Assembly: GCA_905233245.1 (NCBI GenBank)
Contig: CAJODK010000033.1
Location: 1-55,747, forward strand
DNA length: 55,747 bases
DNA from: an uncultured Prevotella sp.
GTDB lineage: Bacteria > Bacteroidota > Bacteroidia > Bacteroidales > Bacteroidaceae
Reading direction: 5' to 3'
Under the pieces are notes generated by a model, which saw only the letters and a program-made list of their open reading frames with translations, was not told the DNA's origin and searched no databases. Position numbers and translations under genes: made by a program. Below, piece by piece: positions 36,208-44,968 of the stretch. Numbering within the stretch: the first letter of the stretch is position 1; the number at the start of each line of letters is the position of its first letter.

Positions 36208-36899
36208 ATATTTTCTTTTTCAAGCCATTGCTCGAAATCATCGAGCTTTATGCAGTCGTCTATCTTTACGTCGCCCAGACGGGTGCGACAGAGTTGGGTG
36301 AGGTAAGCACCACTACCGATTGCTCTGCCTATATCCCTCGCTAAGGCACGAATGTACGTCCCTTTGCCACATTCCACCCTAATCTGCGCCTGCATCTTCT
36401 CTGGGTCAAACCACAAGAACTCAATGTCTTCTACATGCACAGGTTTAGGGTCGAGTTTTACGTCTTCTCCTCTTCTCCTCAGTTCGTAAGCACGGTCGCC
36501 ATTCTTCTTCACAGCACTATACGTGGGCGGTACCTGCATGATGTCGCCCTTGAACTGTTCAAGCACTTCCAATATCATCTCCTTCGTGATATGCTCCGTC
36601 GGGAAAGTCTCGTTGACAGGGTGCTCCATATCGTAACTTGGTGTCGTAGCACCAAACTGTAACGTAGCGGTGTATTCCTTCGAGTGATACTGCAAGGTCG
36701 GGATAAGTTTTGTCTTCTTTCCCGTACAGAGTATCAGTACACCTGTGGCGAGCGGGTCGAGAGTGCCTGCATGTCCTGTCTTCACCCTCTTCACTCCTGC
36801 TGCCTGTGAGATACGCTTGCGCACAAAGGCCAAAGCGCCAAAGCTGGTCATGCCATACGGCTTGTTGATATGCAGTATCTCCCCTTCTACGAAGTTCAT
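36204..36899 (-). CDS. truB: tRNA pseudouridine(55) synthase
   Basis: 231 aa. TruB forms pseudouridine 55 in the T loop of tRNAs. The catalytic Asp lies in [14 protein letters not shown] (about residue 42), with KPYGMTSF upstream and the [12 protein letters not shown] segment downstream. ATG 36899 was chosen: it overlaps the uppP stop as ATGA and starts at the conserved N-terminus. The frame upstream to 36995 is only the reverse of uppP. Confidence 0.95.
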   Translation of the reverse strand: MNFVEGEILHINKPYGMTSFGALAFVRKRISQAAGVKRVKTGHAGTLDPLATGVLILCTGKKTKLIPTLQYHSKEYTATLQFGATTPSYDMEHPVNETFPTEHITKEMILEVLEQFKGDIMQVPPTYSAVKKNGDRAYELRRRGEDVKLDPKPVHVEDIEFLWFDPEKMQAQIRVECGKGTYIRALARDIGRAIGSGAYLTQLCRTRLGDVKIDDCIKLDDFEQWLEKENI

Positions 36900-37699
36900 G
36901 CCAGCAGAGAACAGAGTATTGTGGCTACACCGACGATGGCGCAATAGATGCCGAAGTATATCAGTTTGCCACGCTTCACGATGTCTATCATCCACTTGCA
37001 GGCAAAACAGCCTGAGACAAAGGCTGCCGCGAAACCTATAGCCAATGGCATGGCCTCGATGCCGCCTGCTAACTCTTCGCCCTTCATGGCCTTCAGTATA
37101 TCGAGCAAAGCCTCACCCAGTATTGGTGGTATCACCATGAGGAATGAGAACTGCGCCAGTTTTTCCTTCTTATTGCCGAGCATGAGGCCTGTGGCTATCG
37201 TAGAACCAGAGCGCGATACACCAGGGAGCACAGCTACTGCCTGTGCCAGACCTATGATGAAGGCATCCTTGAGAGATATCTTCTCCTTCTGACGTGGTTT
37301 GGCGTAATATGAGAAAGTGAGCAACGCCGCCGTAATCAGCAGACAGAAGCCCACTACCAATAGTCCTGAACCGAAAAAGTCCTCCACGTAGTCCTTGAAG
37401 AATACACCCACGATACCCACGGGAATCATGGAGACGATGATATTGAGAACATAACGGGTCTCGTCATTCATCTCCCACTTGAAGAGCCCCTTGAATATCC
37501 ATGCTATCTCCCTCCACAGTACTACGAGTGTAGAGAGCACCGTAGCCACGTGCACAGCAACGGTGAAGGCGAGATTATCCTCGCCGTCATTCATGCCAAA
37601 GAATGCCTGACCGATAGCCAGATGACCACTGCTACTTACTGGCAGATATTCTGTCAGGCCCTGTACAATACCTAATATTAAAGCTTCAAACCTATCCAT
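36896..37699 (-). CDS. uppP: Undecaprenyl-diphosphatase
   Basis: 267 aa membrane enzyme with about eight segments. It dephosphorylates undecaprenyl pyrophosphate to recycle the lipid carrier of peptidoglycan synthesis and gives bacitracin tolerance. Motifs: [20 protein letters not shown] followed by GH (active-site region 1) and [11 protein letters not shown] (region 2). It overlaps truB by 4 nt. The junction with DUF3098 upstream is a GAGGTAA heptamer repeat. Confidence 0.96.
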   Translation of the reverse strand: MDRFEALILGIVQGLTEYLPVSSSGHLAIGQAFFGMNDGEDNLAFTVAVHVATVLSTLVVLWREIAWIFKGLFKWEMNDETRYVLNIIVSMIPVGIVGVFFKDYVEDFFGSGLLVVGFCLLITAALLTFSYYAKPRQKEKISLKDAFIIGLAQAVAVLPGVSRSGSTIATGLMLGNKKEKLAQFSFLMVIPPILGEALLDILKAMKGEELAGGIEAMPLAIGFAAAFVSGCFACKWMIDIVKRGKLIYFGIYCAIVGVATILCSLLA

Positions 37700-37700
37700 A

Positions 37701-37733
37701 TCTCTTACCTCTCACCTCTTACTTCTTACCTCT
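37701..37733. repeat. Heptamer repeat (TTACCTC)4 between DUF3098 and uppP
   Basis: Copies with 7-nt period. On the minus strand, GAGGTAA units supply the DUF3098 stop and reach to the uppP start. Confidence 0.85.
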
Positions 37734-37940
37734 GTACATAATTCCTGCTATAACCGAAAGGAAACCGAAGAGGCATATCAATGGTGCTACCTTGATGCGC
37801 ATGGGCGAGAATATCTCTGCATCGAAATGAGTCTCTGTAGATGCAGCACCCGTCATCATCACAAATCCTATCACCACGATGAGCATCGATATGCCTATCA
37901 TGATGAAGTTTATCTTTCCAAAAGCAAAATCCTTGTTCAT
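37719..37940 (-). CDS. DUF3098 family small membrane protein
   Basis: 73 aa with two membrane segments (about residues 10-30 and 48-67) and a basic C-terminus (YRGKK). DUF3098 is a Bacteroidetes family normally found between ftsX and uppP, as here; its role is unknown. ATG 37940 (MNKDFAF) was preferred over an in-frame TTG three codons upstream. The gap to ftsX contains two GGTTGAA heptamers. Confidence 0.88.
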   Translation of the reverse strand: MNKDFAFGKINFIMIGISMLIVVIGFVMMTGAASTETHFDAEIFSPMRIKVAPLICLFGFLSVIAGIMYRGKK

Positions 37941-37958
37941 TTCTTTCAACCTTCAACC

Positions 37959-38840
37959 TTACACTCTATACAATCTTTTCGTCGGCATCCTCAGGAAACG
38001 AGTCACCGACACATATACACATACTACTGAGATAAGCAACCCGAAGAGCAATACAGACGCCCCAGTAATAGCGAGTACCTCCCACGTCACTACTGCCGTG
38101 ATATCCTGTTCGTAGGTGTAGAGGGCATACACGCCACCTGCCAATACGAGGTCGGCTATGATGCCTGCTATGAGGCCTTCCAGCACTGCTACACCGAGGA
38201 ATGGCCTGCGGATAAAGCCCCATGAGGCACCCACCAGTTTCATCGTATTGATAGTGAACCGACGGGCATAGATGCTCAGACGCACCGTATTGTTTATCAA
38301 TGAGAAGGACACCAGCGTCAGCAGCACTGCTATGACCACCATCACCAGCATAATCTTCTGCAGATTGCGGTTGACACTCTCCATCAGGTCTTTCTGATAA
38401 CTTACCTCTGACACTTGCTTGTATCGCTTCAGGTCTTTGGCTATCCACTTCAGCGAGTCGCTGTTAGCACAACTGGCCCTGAGATGTATCTCTGCTGAGG
38501 GTACAAAGGGGTTGGCGCCCAAGAACTCTGATGGGTCTGTACCCAGCGCTGCCGTCTGTTCCTTCAGAGCCTGATCACTAGAGATGTACTCCAGATTTAT
38601 CACGTAGGGACGTGTCTGCATCCTGCGGCATACCACGGCTGCTTCATGATTGGTCACATCCTCCCCGAACATCACTGTCACGGTGAGGTTTTCCTTCATA
38701 TATTCCGAAAGATTGTGAGCTGTCAGGCCTATAAAAACTACCAGACCCAACAATATGAGAACCAGCGAGGTGCTGATACATAGCGTCACCGCCTGCAATC
38801 CGCGTCCATGGCTGTTTCTTCTTCGCTTATTACTTGACAT
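37959..38840 (-). CDS. ftsX: Cell division protein FtsX
   Basis: 293 aa. FtsX is the membrane half of the FtsEX ABC-type complex that controls peptidoglycan hydrolases at the septum. Visible: cytoplasmic basic N-terminus, membrane segment about 16-40, a periplasmic domain to about 155, then three more membrane segments with the characteristic TMKLVGASWGFIRRPFLG loop. No ftsE is adjacent, as usual in Bacteroidetes. First gene of the long run to EamA; a TACCTTTG box lies 27 nt upstream. Confidence 0.92.
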   Translation of the reverse strand: MSSNKRRRNSHGRGLQAVTLCISTSLVLILLGLVVFIGLTAHNLSEYMKENLTVTVMFGEDVTNHEAAVVCRRMQTRPYVINLEYISSDQALKEQTAALGTDPSEFLGANPFVPSAEIHLRASCANSDSLKWIAKDLKRYKQVSEVSYQKDLMESVNRNLQKIMLVMVVIAVLLTLVSFSLINNTVRLSIYARRFTINTMKLVGASWGFIRRPFLGVAVLEGLIAGIIADLVLAGGVYALYTYEQDITAVVTWEVLAITGASVLLFGLLISVVCVYVSVTRFLRMPTKRLYRV

Positions 38841-38867
38841 AAGTGCACATTATTCCAAATTCACATG

Positions 38868-38875
38868 CAAAGGTA
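38868..38875 (-). promoter_or_regulatory. -7 box (TACCTTTG) for the ftsX run
   Basis: Consensus box on the minus strand, 27 nt before the ftsX ATG. Confidence 0.7.
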
Positions 38876-38912
38876 CAACAAAAAGAAGGCGAAAGCAATT
38901 TTTTAACCACGT

Positions 38913-39395
38913 TTAACAATACAGATGTTTCCACGTGGGGTACGGATTGCGCAGCAAATTCTTATTGTAGAAATGCTTGTCTCCCGTCACTTCCTTGCCT
39001 AGCCACTCTGGTTTCTTGAAGTCCTCATCAGCCGACTGCAACTCCACCTCAGCGAAGAGCAATCCCTCATTCTGTCCCTTGAATTCATCAACCTCGAATA
39101 CGTGGTCCTCGTAAGGCACGAGGTAACGAGTCTTCTCTATCAGACCGCCACGACAGAGTTTGAGCATCTCGCGGGCATCCTCTACGGGTATCTCCCTCTC
39201 AAACTCGTATCTCGACAGTCCGCCGTCTCTCGATGGGCTCTTGATGGTGAGGTAGGCACGGTCATCACGCAGACGAATACGCACAGTGGCACCCTTGACA
39301 TCCATGTAGCCCTGCGCTATCTCTGATGCCGACGATGCCTCTGCCTTGAATGCGCCATCGCGCTTTACCAAGAACTTACGTTCTATCTCCTGCAT
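38913..39395 (-). CDS. CYTH domain protein (triphosphate tunnel metalloenzyme)
   Basis: 160 aa. The EIERKFLV signature at the N-terminus (residues 3-10) and Lys/Arg/Glu-rich strands (TVRIRLRDDRAYLTIKS) mark the triphosphate tunnel. Bacterial members of this size hydrolyse inorganic triphosphate or have unknown substrates; the CyaB-type adenylate cyclase role is less likely. It starts directly after the stop codon of the 51-aa membrane protein, at the end of the acyl-CoA synthetase-prfB run. Confidence 0.9.
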   Translation of the reverse strand: MQEIERKFLVKRDGAFKAEASSASEIAQGYMDVKGATVRIRLRDDRAYLTIKSPSRDGGLSRYEFEREIPVEDAREMLKLCRGGLIEKTRYLVPYEDHVFEVDEFKGQNEGLLFAEVELQSADEDFKKPEWLGKEVTGDKHFYNKNLLRNPYPTWKHLYC

Positions 39396-39551
39396 TTATC
39401 CCACGAAAGCAATGGTATAGATGGCGTAGATAGCTCCGAGGAGTATCAGCACACCAAAAATCCAGTTGATAACGTTTCTTCCTTCTTGTTCCTGCTTTGC
39501 TGCAAAGGCTGCCCTCTTGGCATCACGCTTTGCGTGTCTTACTTTACTCAT
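39396..39551 (-). CDS. 51-aa single-pass membrane protein
   Basis: ATG 39551 to TAA 39396. A basic N-terminal helix (MSKVRHAKRDAKRAAFAAKQ) is followed by one membrane segment (VINWIFGVLILLGAIYAIYT). It overlaps the end of prfB by 8 nt and abuts CYTH, so it is translationally coupled to both. I do not recognise a named family. Confidence 0.8.
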   Translation of the reverse strand: MSKVRHAKRDAKRAAFAAKQEQEGRNVINWIFGVLILLGAIYAIYTIAFVG

Positions 39552-40671
39552 TGTTTTTATTATTATCCATTAAATATGCTTTTATGAAACCATCCAACTT
39601 ACCATCCATCACTCCATCGACGTCTGCAGTCTGGTAACCAGTGCGGTGATCCTTCACACGACGGTCATCGAAGACGTAGGAGCGAATCTGCGAGCCCCAC
39701 TCTATCTTCTTCTTGCCTGCCTCTATAGCAGCCTGAGCCTCCAGGCGCTTCTTCATGGCACGGTCGTAGAGTTGTGACTTCAGGAGTCGGAGGGCATTCT
39801 CACGGTTCTGCTGTTGTTTGCGGCTCTCCGTATTGGCGATGAGAATCTCCTCTTCCTCGCCAGTATCAGGGTCTTGGTACATATAGCGCACGCGTACACC
39901 AGTCTCCACCTTATTGACATTCTGGCCGCCAGCACCACTGGAGCGGAAGGTGTCCCAAGAAATCCTAGCAGGGTCTATCTCCACCTCTATGGTGTCATCG
40001 ATGAGAGGAGTGACAAAGACGGAAGCGAAACTCGTCATGCGCTTGCCCTGAGCATTGTAAGGGCTCACGCGCACCAAGCGGTGCACACCACTCTCTGACT
40101 TCAGATATCCGTAGGCATAGTCTGCCTCTCCCTGGTTCTCTATCTGCATGGTGACGCTCTTGATACCTGCATCGTCAGCCTCCTGCAGGTCAGCGATAGT
40201 AACTTTGTAGCCACCCTTCTCTGCCCACCTGAGATACATACGCATAAGCATCTGTGCCCAGTCCTGCGCCTCCGTGCCACCAGCACCGGAGTTTATCTTC
40301 AGAACAGCATCCATAGGGTCCTCTTCCTGACGCAGCATGTTCCTCAGTTCGAGGGTTTCGATAGCCTTTATGGCACGTTCGTAGGCTTGGTCCACCTCCT
40401 GCTCAGTCACCATCTCATCACGATAGAACTCCATCGAGAGTTGCACCTCATCAGCAGCCGTGCGCACCTCCTTGTAGCCGTCAAGCCATTTCTTCAGTTC
40501 GCCTACCACCTTCATCTGAGCACGTGCCCTCTCTGGGTCTTCCCAGAAGTCCGGAGCCTGCGTACGCAGGTCTTCCTCTTCGTATTCTATCTTCTTTCTG
40601 TCTATGTCAAGATAGCGATGCAGAGCGTCGGCTCTGTCCATCACGTCCTTCAGTTGTTCTTGTGTAATCAT
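39544..40671 (-). CDS. prfB: Peptide chain release factor 2
   Basis: 375 aa. RF2 ends translation at UGA and UAA. The GGQ motif is in SSGAGGQNVNKVETG (about residue 243); the codon-recognition region reads RVSPYNAQGKRMTSF, with SPY where the textbook form is SPF. At the position of the classic programmed +1 frameshift the sequence is CTT-GAC in frame, so no frameshift is needed for expression. It overlaps the acyl-CoA synthetase by 4 nt (ATGA) and the 51-aa protein by 8 nt. Confidence 0.96.
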   Translation of the reverse strand: MITQEQLKDVMDRADALHRYLDIDRKKIEYEEEDLRTQAPDFWEDPERARAQMKVVGELKKWLDGYKEVRTAADEVQLSMEFYRDEMVTEQEVDQAYERAIKAIETLELRNMLRQEEDPMDAVLKINSGAGGTEAQDWAQMLMRMYLRWAEKGGYKVTIADLQEADDAGIKSVTMQIENQGEADYAYGYLKSESGVHRLVRVSPYNAQGKRMTSFASVFVTPLIDDTIEVEIDPARISWDTFRSSGAGGQNVNKVETGVRVRYMYQDPDTGEEEEILIANTESRKQQQNRENALRLLKSQLYDRAMKKRLEAQAAIEAGKKKIEWGSQIRSYVFDDRRVKDHRTGYQTADVDGVMDGKLDGFIKAYLMDNNKNNE

Positions 40672-42476
40672 TCTTCGTACATCTTCTCTATCACCTCCGC
40701 ATAGTTCTTTATCACTACGGGGCGACGTGTTTTGAGCGTATTGGTGAGTTCACCGTTCTCCATTGAGAATGGTTGTGTTATAAGTGTGAATCGCTTCACC
40801 TGTTCGTAGCCCGCCAGTCCCTGTTGCAGGGTATTGATACGCTCTGTGAGCATTTTTATTATCTTTTCGTTCTTGCAGAGGTCCTCACGTCCAGCGAATG
40901 AGATGCCGTGTTCACGAGCATATTCCTCCAACATAGGGTATGCAGGCACTATGAGGGCGGAGACGAATTTCTTCTCCTCGGCTATCACCACTATCTGCTC
41001 TATGTATTTATCCACCAGCAGTTTAGACTCTACCGCTTGTGGGGCGATATACTTGCCGTTGGAGGTTTTGTACAGGTCTTTTATGCGCTCCGTGAGGAAT
41101 AGTTCGCCGTTTCTCAGGAAACCCGCATCGCCGGTCTTGAAGTAACCGTCCTCAGTGAATGCCGTCTTGTTGAGTTCATCACGCTTGTAGTAGCCACGCG
41201 TGATGGTAGGCCCCTTGAGGAGTATCTCGTTATTATCGCCTATCTTCACATCGATACTGCTTATCGGACGTCCCACGGAACCAATGGTGTACGGCTCATC
41301 CTTATGGTCGCACGATACGGTAGCAAGACTCTCCGTCAGGCCGTATCCCACTATCATCGTCAGTCCCAGGCTATGGATGAATGTCTCCACCTCTGGCGAT
41401 ACCACAGCACCTGCCGTAGGGAAGATATTGGGGCGCACCAGACCGAATTCTTTTCTCACCACCGCCAACAGAGTCTTGTCTATAGCCTTGTATTTCAGCG
41501 TGAGCAGTGGCGACGGACGCTTGCCCATAGCCTTGCACTCCACATTGTACTTGCGGCCTACCTCCAGTGCTGCACGGAAAATCTTCTGGTGCATGGGCGA
41601 CGCATTGTCTATCTTAGCCTGTATTCCTGCATACACTTTCTCCCAGAATCGCGGCACCGCCGACATCGCTGTAGGATGCGTCTCCTTCATCGACTTCTGT
41701 ATCTCGTGGGGATTAGTGTTGATAATCAGCACGGCGCCCTCCGTCAGGGCGAGGAAGTCCCATCCTCTCTCGAAGATATGCGCTATAGGCAGGAATGTTA
41801 TCACTCTGTCTGTCTCGCCCACCGGCACACACTCGTCATTGGCCTTGAAGGCTGCCAGATACTGACCGTTGGTCAGTACCACACCCTTCGATTCGCCCGT
41901 AGTGCCTGAGGTATAGAGGATATTTGCTATGTCGTCATCCTGCTGCTCTGTCCACAGACGCTCCACCTCAGCCTGGCGTGGCAATCCCTCACCCTGCTTG
42001 AGGAAGTCATCGAAGTACATCGATGTCACATCGTGCTCTGCCAGAGTCACAGAGGGGTCGAAGATGATGATGCGCTCCAGCGTGGTGCACAGCGACTGCA
42101 CCCTGCGTGCTTTGTCGTACTGCTCCTGTTCGCCCACAAACATCAGTCGGATGCTGGCATCATTGATGACATACTGCAACTGCTGCTCCGAACTCGTAGC
42201 ATAGAATGGTATCGTCACAGCCCTCACTCCGAAGGCTCCGAAGTCGGTGTACAGATACTGCACGCAGTTCTGCGAGAACACGCCTATGTTATCCTGCACA
42301 CCAACGCCAAGGTTGAGGAGAGCGTTCGACACCCTCTTCACCCTCTCTGAGAAGTCCTTCCACGACACTTTCTTCCATTCCGTGCCACCAAAGTCCTTGT
42401 ACTCAAAAACCGTCCTGTCGCCGTATTTCTTCGCCTGTTCGTGAGGCAGAAGAGCCAGATAACATAATGTTTGCAT
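40668..42476 (-). CDS. Long-chain acyl-CoA synthetase (AMP-forming)
   Basis: 602 aa. It activates fatty acids to acyl-CoA through an acyl-adenylate. The P-loop-like signature ILYTSGTTGESKGVVLTNG is near residue 188, the GYGLTES motif near 375, and the C-terminal catalytic Lys region YKTSNGKYIAPQAVE near 495. No signal peptide; peripheral membrane association is usual. First gene of the run with prfB; a TAACTTTG box lies about 35 nt upstream. Confidence 0.93.
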   Translation of the reverse strand: MQTLCYLALLPHEQAKKYGDRTVFEYKDFGGTEWKKVSWKDFSERVKRVSNALLNLGVGVQDNIGVFSQNCVQYLYTDFGAFGVRAVTIPFYATSSEQQLQYVINDASIRLMFVGEQEQYDKARRVQSLCTTLERIIIFDPSVTLAEHDVTSMYFDDFLKQGEGLPRQAEVERLWTEQQDDDIANILYTSGTTGESKGVVLTNGQYLAAFKANDECVPVGETDRVITFLPIAHIFERGWDFLALTEGAVLIINTNPHEIQKSMKETHPTAMSAVPRFWEKVYAGIQAKIDNASPMHQKIFRAALEVGRKYNVECKAMGKRPSPLLTLKYKAIDKTLLAVVRKEFGLVRPNIFPTAGAVVSPEVETFIHSLGLTMIVGYGLTESLATVSCDHKDEPYTIGSVGRPISSIDVKIGDNNEILLKGPTITRGYYKRDELNKTAFTEDGYFKTGDAGFLRNGELFLTERIKDLYKTSNGKYIAPQAVESKLLVDKYIEQIVVIAEEKKFVSALIVPAYPMLEEYAREHGISFAGREDLCKNEKIIKMLTERINTLQQGLAGYEQVKRFTLITQPFSMENGELTNTLKTRRPVVIKNYAEVIEKMYEE

Positions 42477-42510
42477 AGCCCGTTTTGCAGTTTTATTCTC
42501 TTTCGATTTG

Positions 42511-42518
42511 CAAAGTTA
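42511..42518 (-). promoter_or_regulatory. -7 box (TAACTTTG) for acyl-CoA synthetase-prfB
   Basis: Consensus box on the minus strand about 35 nt before ATG 42476. It lies back to back with the plus-strand box at 42531. Confidence 0.65.
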
Positions 42519-42530
42519 CATTTTTTTTTG

Positions 42531-42538
42531 TAATTTTG
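42531..42538 (+). promoter_or_regulatory. -7 box (TAATTTTG) for the M20 gene, nearly leaderless
   Basis: The box ends 6 nt before ATG 42545, implying a leader of almost no length. Confidence 0.65.
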
Positions 42539-42544
42539 CAAATT

Positions 42545-43672
42545 ATGACAGAGGAAATAATAAATAAGGAGACTTTAGACCAGTATGTCAGCGATGCTGT
42601 TGACCTGCTGAAGAAGCTAATTGCCACACCCAGTGTGAGCCGTGATGAGAAGGCTGCGGCTGACATTCTTGAAGACACCATCCGCTCTTACGGCTTTGAG
42701 CCAGAGCGCATTGGCAACAATATCATCGTACAATCTCCCCCTCTACGGGAGAGGGCTGGGGGGAGGTTTTTGTTAAATGCCCACATCGACACGGTGAAGC
42801 CTGTCTCCACCTGGACTCGCGACCCTTTCGCTCCCACCATTGAGGGTGACCGTCTCTATGGCCTCGGTTCCAATGACTGCGGTGGTGGCCTCGTCAGCCT
42901 CCTCCAGGTCTTCAGAATACTAAAAAGTCCCCATTTGGAGGGATTTAGGGGGAGCTCCCTTATTTTCCTCGCCTCCTGCGAAGAAGAAGTCAGCGGAGTG
43001 AATGGCATCCGCGCCGTACTGCCCCATCTGCCAAAGATAGACCTCGCTATCGTTGGCGAACCCACTGGCATGCAACCTGCCATCGCTGAGCGTGGCCTCA
43101 TGGTCATCGATGGTGTAGCGCATGGCAAGAGCGGTCATGCAGCTCGCGGTGAAGGCGTCAATGCCATATATGAGGCACTCGACGACCTGCAGTTTATTCG
43201 TGATTATAAGTTCCAACGCGTCTCCCCACTTCTTGGCGAGACCAAGATGCAGTGCACCATTATCAATAGTGGCACTCAGCACAATGTCGTGCCCGATGAG
43301 TGTCGATTCACCATCGATGTGCGCACCAACGAACTCTACACCAACGAAGAGGTCTTCGAGTTCCTGCAATCCCGTCTCAAGAGCGACCTCACAGCTCGCT
43401 CCTTCCACCTGCAGAGCAGTTCGCTATTTAACGGGAACGCTAACGGGAACAATGCGGAGCCAGTTAAGGTTAACGTTGCTGAATCTTTCTCAAAGCTTCA
43501 GCTCCACCCCTTCGGCTCTCCTACCCTCTCCGACCAAGCCCTGATGCGCTTCCCCAGCTTCAAACTTGGTCCTGGTGAGAGCAGTCGCTCCCACTCTGCT
43601 GATGAGTATATCTGCATCTCGGAGATACGTCACGCCATCGAGACCTATCTCCGCCTTCTCTCCCTATTGTAA
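42545..43672 (+). CDS. M20 family deacetylase/peptidase (ArgE/DapE-like)
   Basis: 375 aa. M20 enzymes hydrolyse amide bonds with two zinc ions; this one resembles N-acyl-ornithine deacetylases of Bacteroidetes arginine synthesis. Metal and catalytic residues are visible in NAHIDTVKP, LGSNDCGGG, SCEEEVSG and GEPTG, with a late His in SRSHSADEY. Two short stretches look inserted: SPPLRERAGGR (42735-42766) and SPHLEGFRGSS (42926-42960), each encoded by a GC-rich palindrome, plus NGNANGNN from a 12-nt repeat near 43429. All are in frame. ATG 42545 lies just after a -7 box. Its stop codon is inside the first unit of the 21-nt repeat array of element C. Confidence 0.88.
   Translation: MTEEIINKETLDQYVSDAVDLLKKLIATPSVSRDEKAAADILEDTIRSYGFEPERIGNNIIVQSPPLRERAGGRFLLNAHIDTVKPVSTWTRDPFAPTIEGDRLYGLGSNDCGGGLVSLLQVFRILKSPHLEGFRGSSLIFLASCEEEVSGVNGIRAVLPHLPKIDLAIVGEPTGMQPAIAERGLMVIDGVAHGKSGHAARGEGVNAIYEALDDLQFIRDYKFQRVSPLLGETKMQCTIINSGTQHNVVPDECRFTIDVRTNELYTNEEVFEFLQSRLKSDLTARSFHLQSSSLFNGNANGNNAEPVKVNVAESFSKLQLHPFGSPTLSDQALMRFPSFKLGPGESSRSHSADEYICISEIRHAIETYLRLLSLL
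42735..42766. repeat. GC-rich palindromic insertion 1 in the M20 gene
   Basis: CTCCCC faces GGGGAG, and CCCTCT faces AGAGGG around ACGG. In frame, between the first beta strand and the AHID metal motif. Confidence 0.65.
42926..42960. repeat. GC-rich palindromic insertion 2 in the M20 gene
   Basis: GTCCCC-ATTTGGAGGGATTTAG-GGGGAG: a C-rich arm facing a G-rich arm, in frame, before the CEEE motif. Confidence 0.5.
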
Positions 43673-43810
43673 AGCAACAAAACTCTGTTACTAAGCAACA
43701 AAACGCCCTTGCTAAGCTAGGGCGTGCAATCCGACTCGGATTACTTGCAGAAGCTAAGCGCCTACACCCGCACGTGGGCGCTAAGTACCCACAGATGGAG
43801 GCTAAGCGCC
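43664..43810. repeat. Array of 21-nt repeats with CTAAGC core (element C part 1)
   Basis: Cores start at 43669, 43690, 43711, 43753, 43780 and 43801: spacings 21, 21, 42, 27, 21. The first units (CTATTGTAAAGCAACAAAA, CTGTTACTAAGCAACAAAA) are nearly identical to the array at 11571-11633. The array begins at the stop codon of the M20 gene. Confidence 0.75.
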
Positions 43811-43890
43811 CGCAACCAACATCATTTTTTTCGATTTTTGCCCATTTTCTCCCAACTTTTTTATGCGTTTTTGGGTAAAAACCTCCACTC

Positions 43891-43959
43891 TCCACTAAAC
43901 CTCCACCACTCGCCAGCCCAGTATTTATGCGCCGTCCCGAAGGCGAGTGGAGGATTTTA
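43891..43959. repeat. Inverted repeat with short tandem arms (element C part 2)
   Basis: CCACTCGCC (43906-43914) pairs with GGCGAGTGG (43942-43950), and the pairing extends outward through CTAAA..CCTCC. The left side holds further CTCCACT copies. CGCGCGTACGAGCG follows at about 43981. A weaker relative of elements A and B; region 43811-43890 shows nothing else. Confidence 0.5.
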
Positions 43960-44095
43960 GTTTGATTTACAAAAATGTTACGCGCGTACGAGCGAGAGAG
44001 AAGATACAATAATAATCAGCAGTTTAACCCTCAAAAGTGACAAGCGACAACCTAAATGCACAACTTCTTGTGAAGCTCTCACATATATAGAACTG

Positions 44096-44968
44096 TCACA
44101 GAAGTCGTCCTATATTAGCAATTCTTTGGTTAGCAATTTTTATATATTCTTCTGAAATATCATAACCGATGTATCTTCTATTATTCTTAAGAGCAGCAAC
44201 GGCAGTTGTTCCACTACCCATAAAAGGGTCTAATACAATATCATTTTCAAAACTGTATAGGTTAATTAATCTGTGAGGGAGTTCTTCAGGAAAAGGTGCA
44301 GGATGTTTTACTCTTCTAGCACTCTCGGCATTCATCTTCCATATGCTTTTTGTCCATTCCAAGAAGTCTTCCTTCCTAATGGTGTCTTTTCCTTTCTTTC
44401 TACTTAAGTTGCCTTTGCTATATACTAGTATATATTCGTGAACATCTCTTAGACTAGGATTTGCCGCACTCTGCCAACTACCCCATGCGCATGACCCTCC
44501 TGACGAAGCTGCTTTATCCCATATTATTTGTCCCCTATTATTAAAACCTATATCCATCATTATCCTTCCAATATAATCAGAAAGTGGTATGTAAGGTTTC
44601 CGTCCTAGATTTGCTACATTTATACACGCCCTACCACCATTTACCAATACACGATAAGTCTCTCTCATAACATTCTCTATCATTTGGAGATATTCTATAA
44701 GAGTAAAATTCTGATCATATTCCTTCGTAACATTATAGGGAGGAGAAGTGATCATAAGATGTACCGAATTATTCGGTAGTTCTTTCATATTTTCAGAAGT
44801 ATGTTCGAAAATTCTATTTTCAAAACTCGCATCTATTTTGTTTTCGCTTTTATCTTCTACCTCTGTCAATTCAATTCCTTTGTATAGATTGGAATGATAA
44901 AATTTTGTAGAGTCATGACTAACACGCGCAGAGACGCCAAATGAAGAAGTTTCTGTTCCCTTTTTCAT
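44096..44968 (-). CDS. Beta-class DNA methyltransferase of a type II restriction-modification system
   Basis: 290 aa. Motif IV (ITSPPYNVTKEYDQN, about residue 74) precedes motif I (LDPFMGSGTTAVAALKNN, about 246), the order of the beta class. SPPY favours N4-cytosine methylation, though N6-adenine cannot be excluded. Target recognition probably lies in the stretch after WDKAASSGGSCAWGSW. It overlaps the upstream putative endonuclease by 4 nt (ATGA). The pair is clearly richer in A+T than flanking genes, as expected for transferred DNA. Confidence 0.9.
   Translation of the reverse strand: MKKGTETSSFGVSARVSHDSTKFYHSNLYKGIELTEVEDKSENKIDASFENRIFEHTSENMKELPNNSVHLMITSPPYNVTKEYDQNFTLIEYLQMIENVMRETYRVLVNGGRACINVANLGRKPYIPLSDYIGRIMMDIGFNNRGQIIWDKAASSGGSCAWGSWQSAANPSLRDVHEYILVYSKGNLSRKKGKDTIRKEDFLEWTKSIWKMNAESARRVKHPAPFPEELPHRLINLYSFENDIVLDPFMGSGTTAVAALKNNRRYIGYDISEEYIKIANQRIANIGRLL

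Noticed and set aside
37726..37956. Alternative 76-codon frame overlapping DUF3098
   Set aside because: The DUF3098 frame has the conserved two-segment membrane pattern; this frame is its shifted shadow.
43560..44009. 149-codon minus-strand frame across element C
   Set aside because: It translates the 21-nt repeats (7-residue periodicity) and has no domain or promoter.
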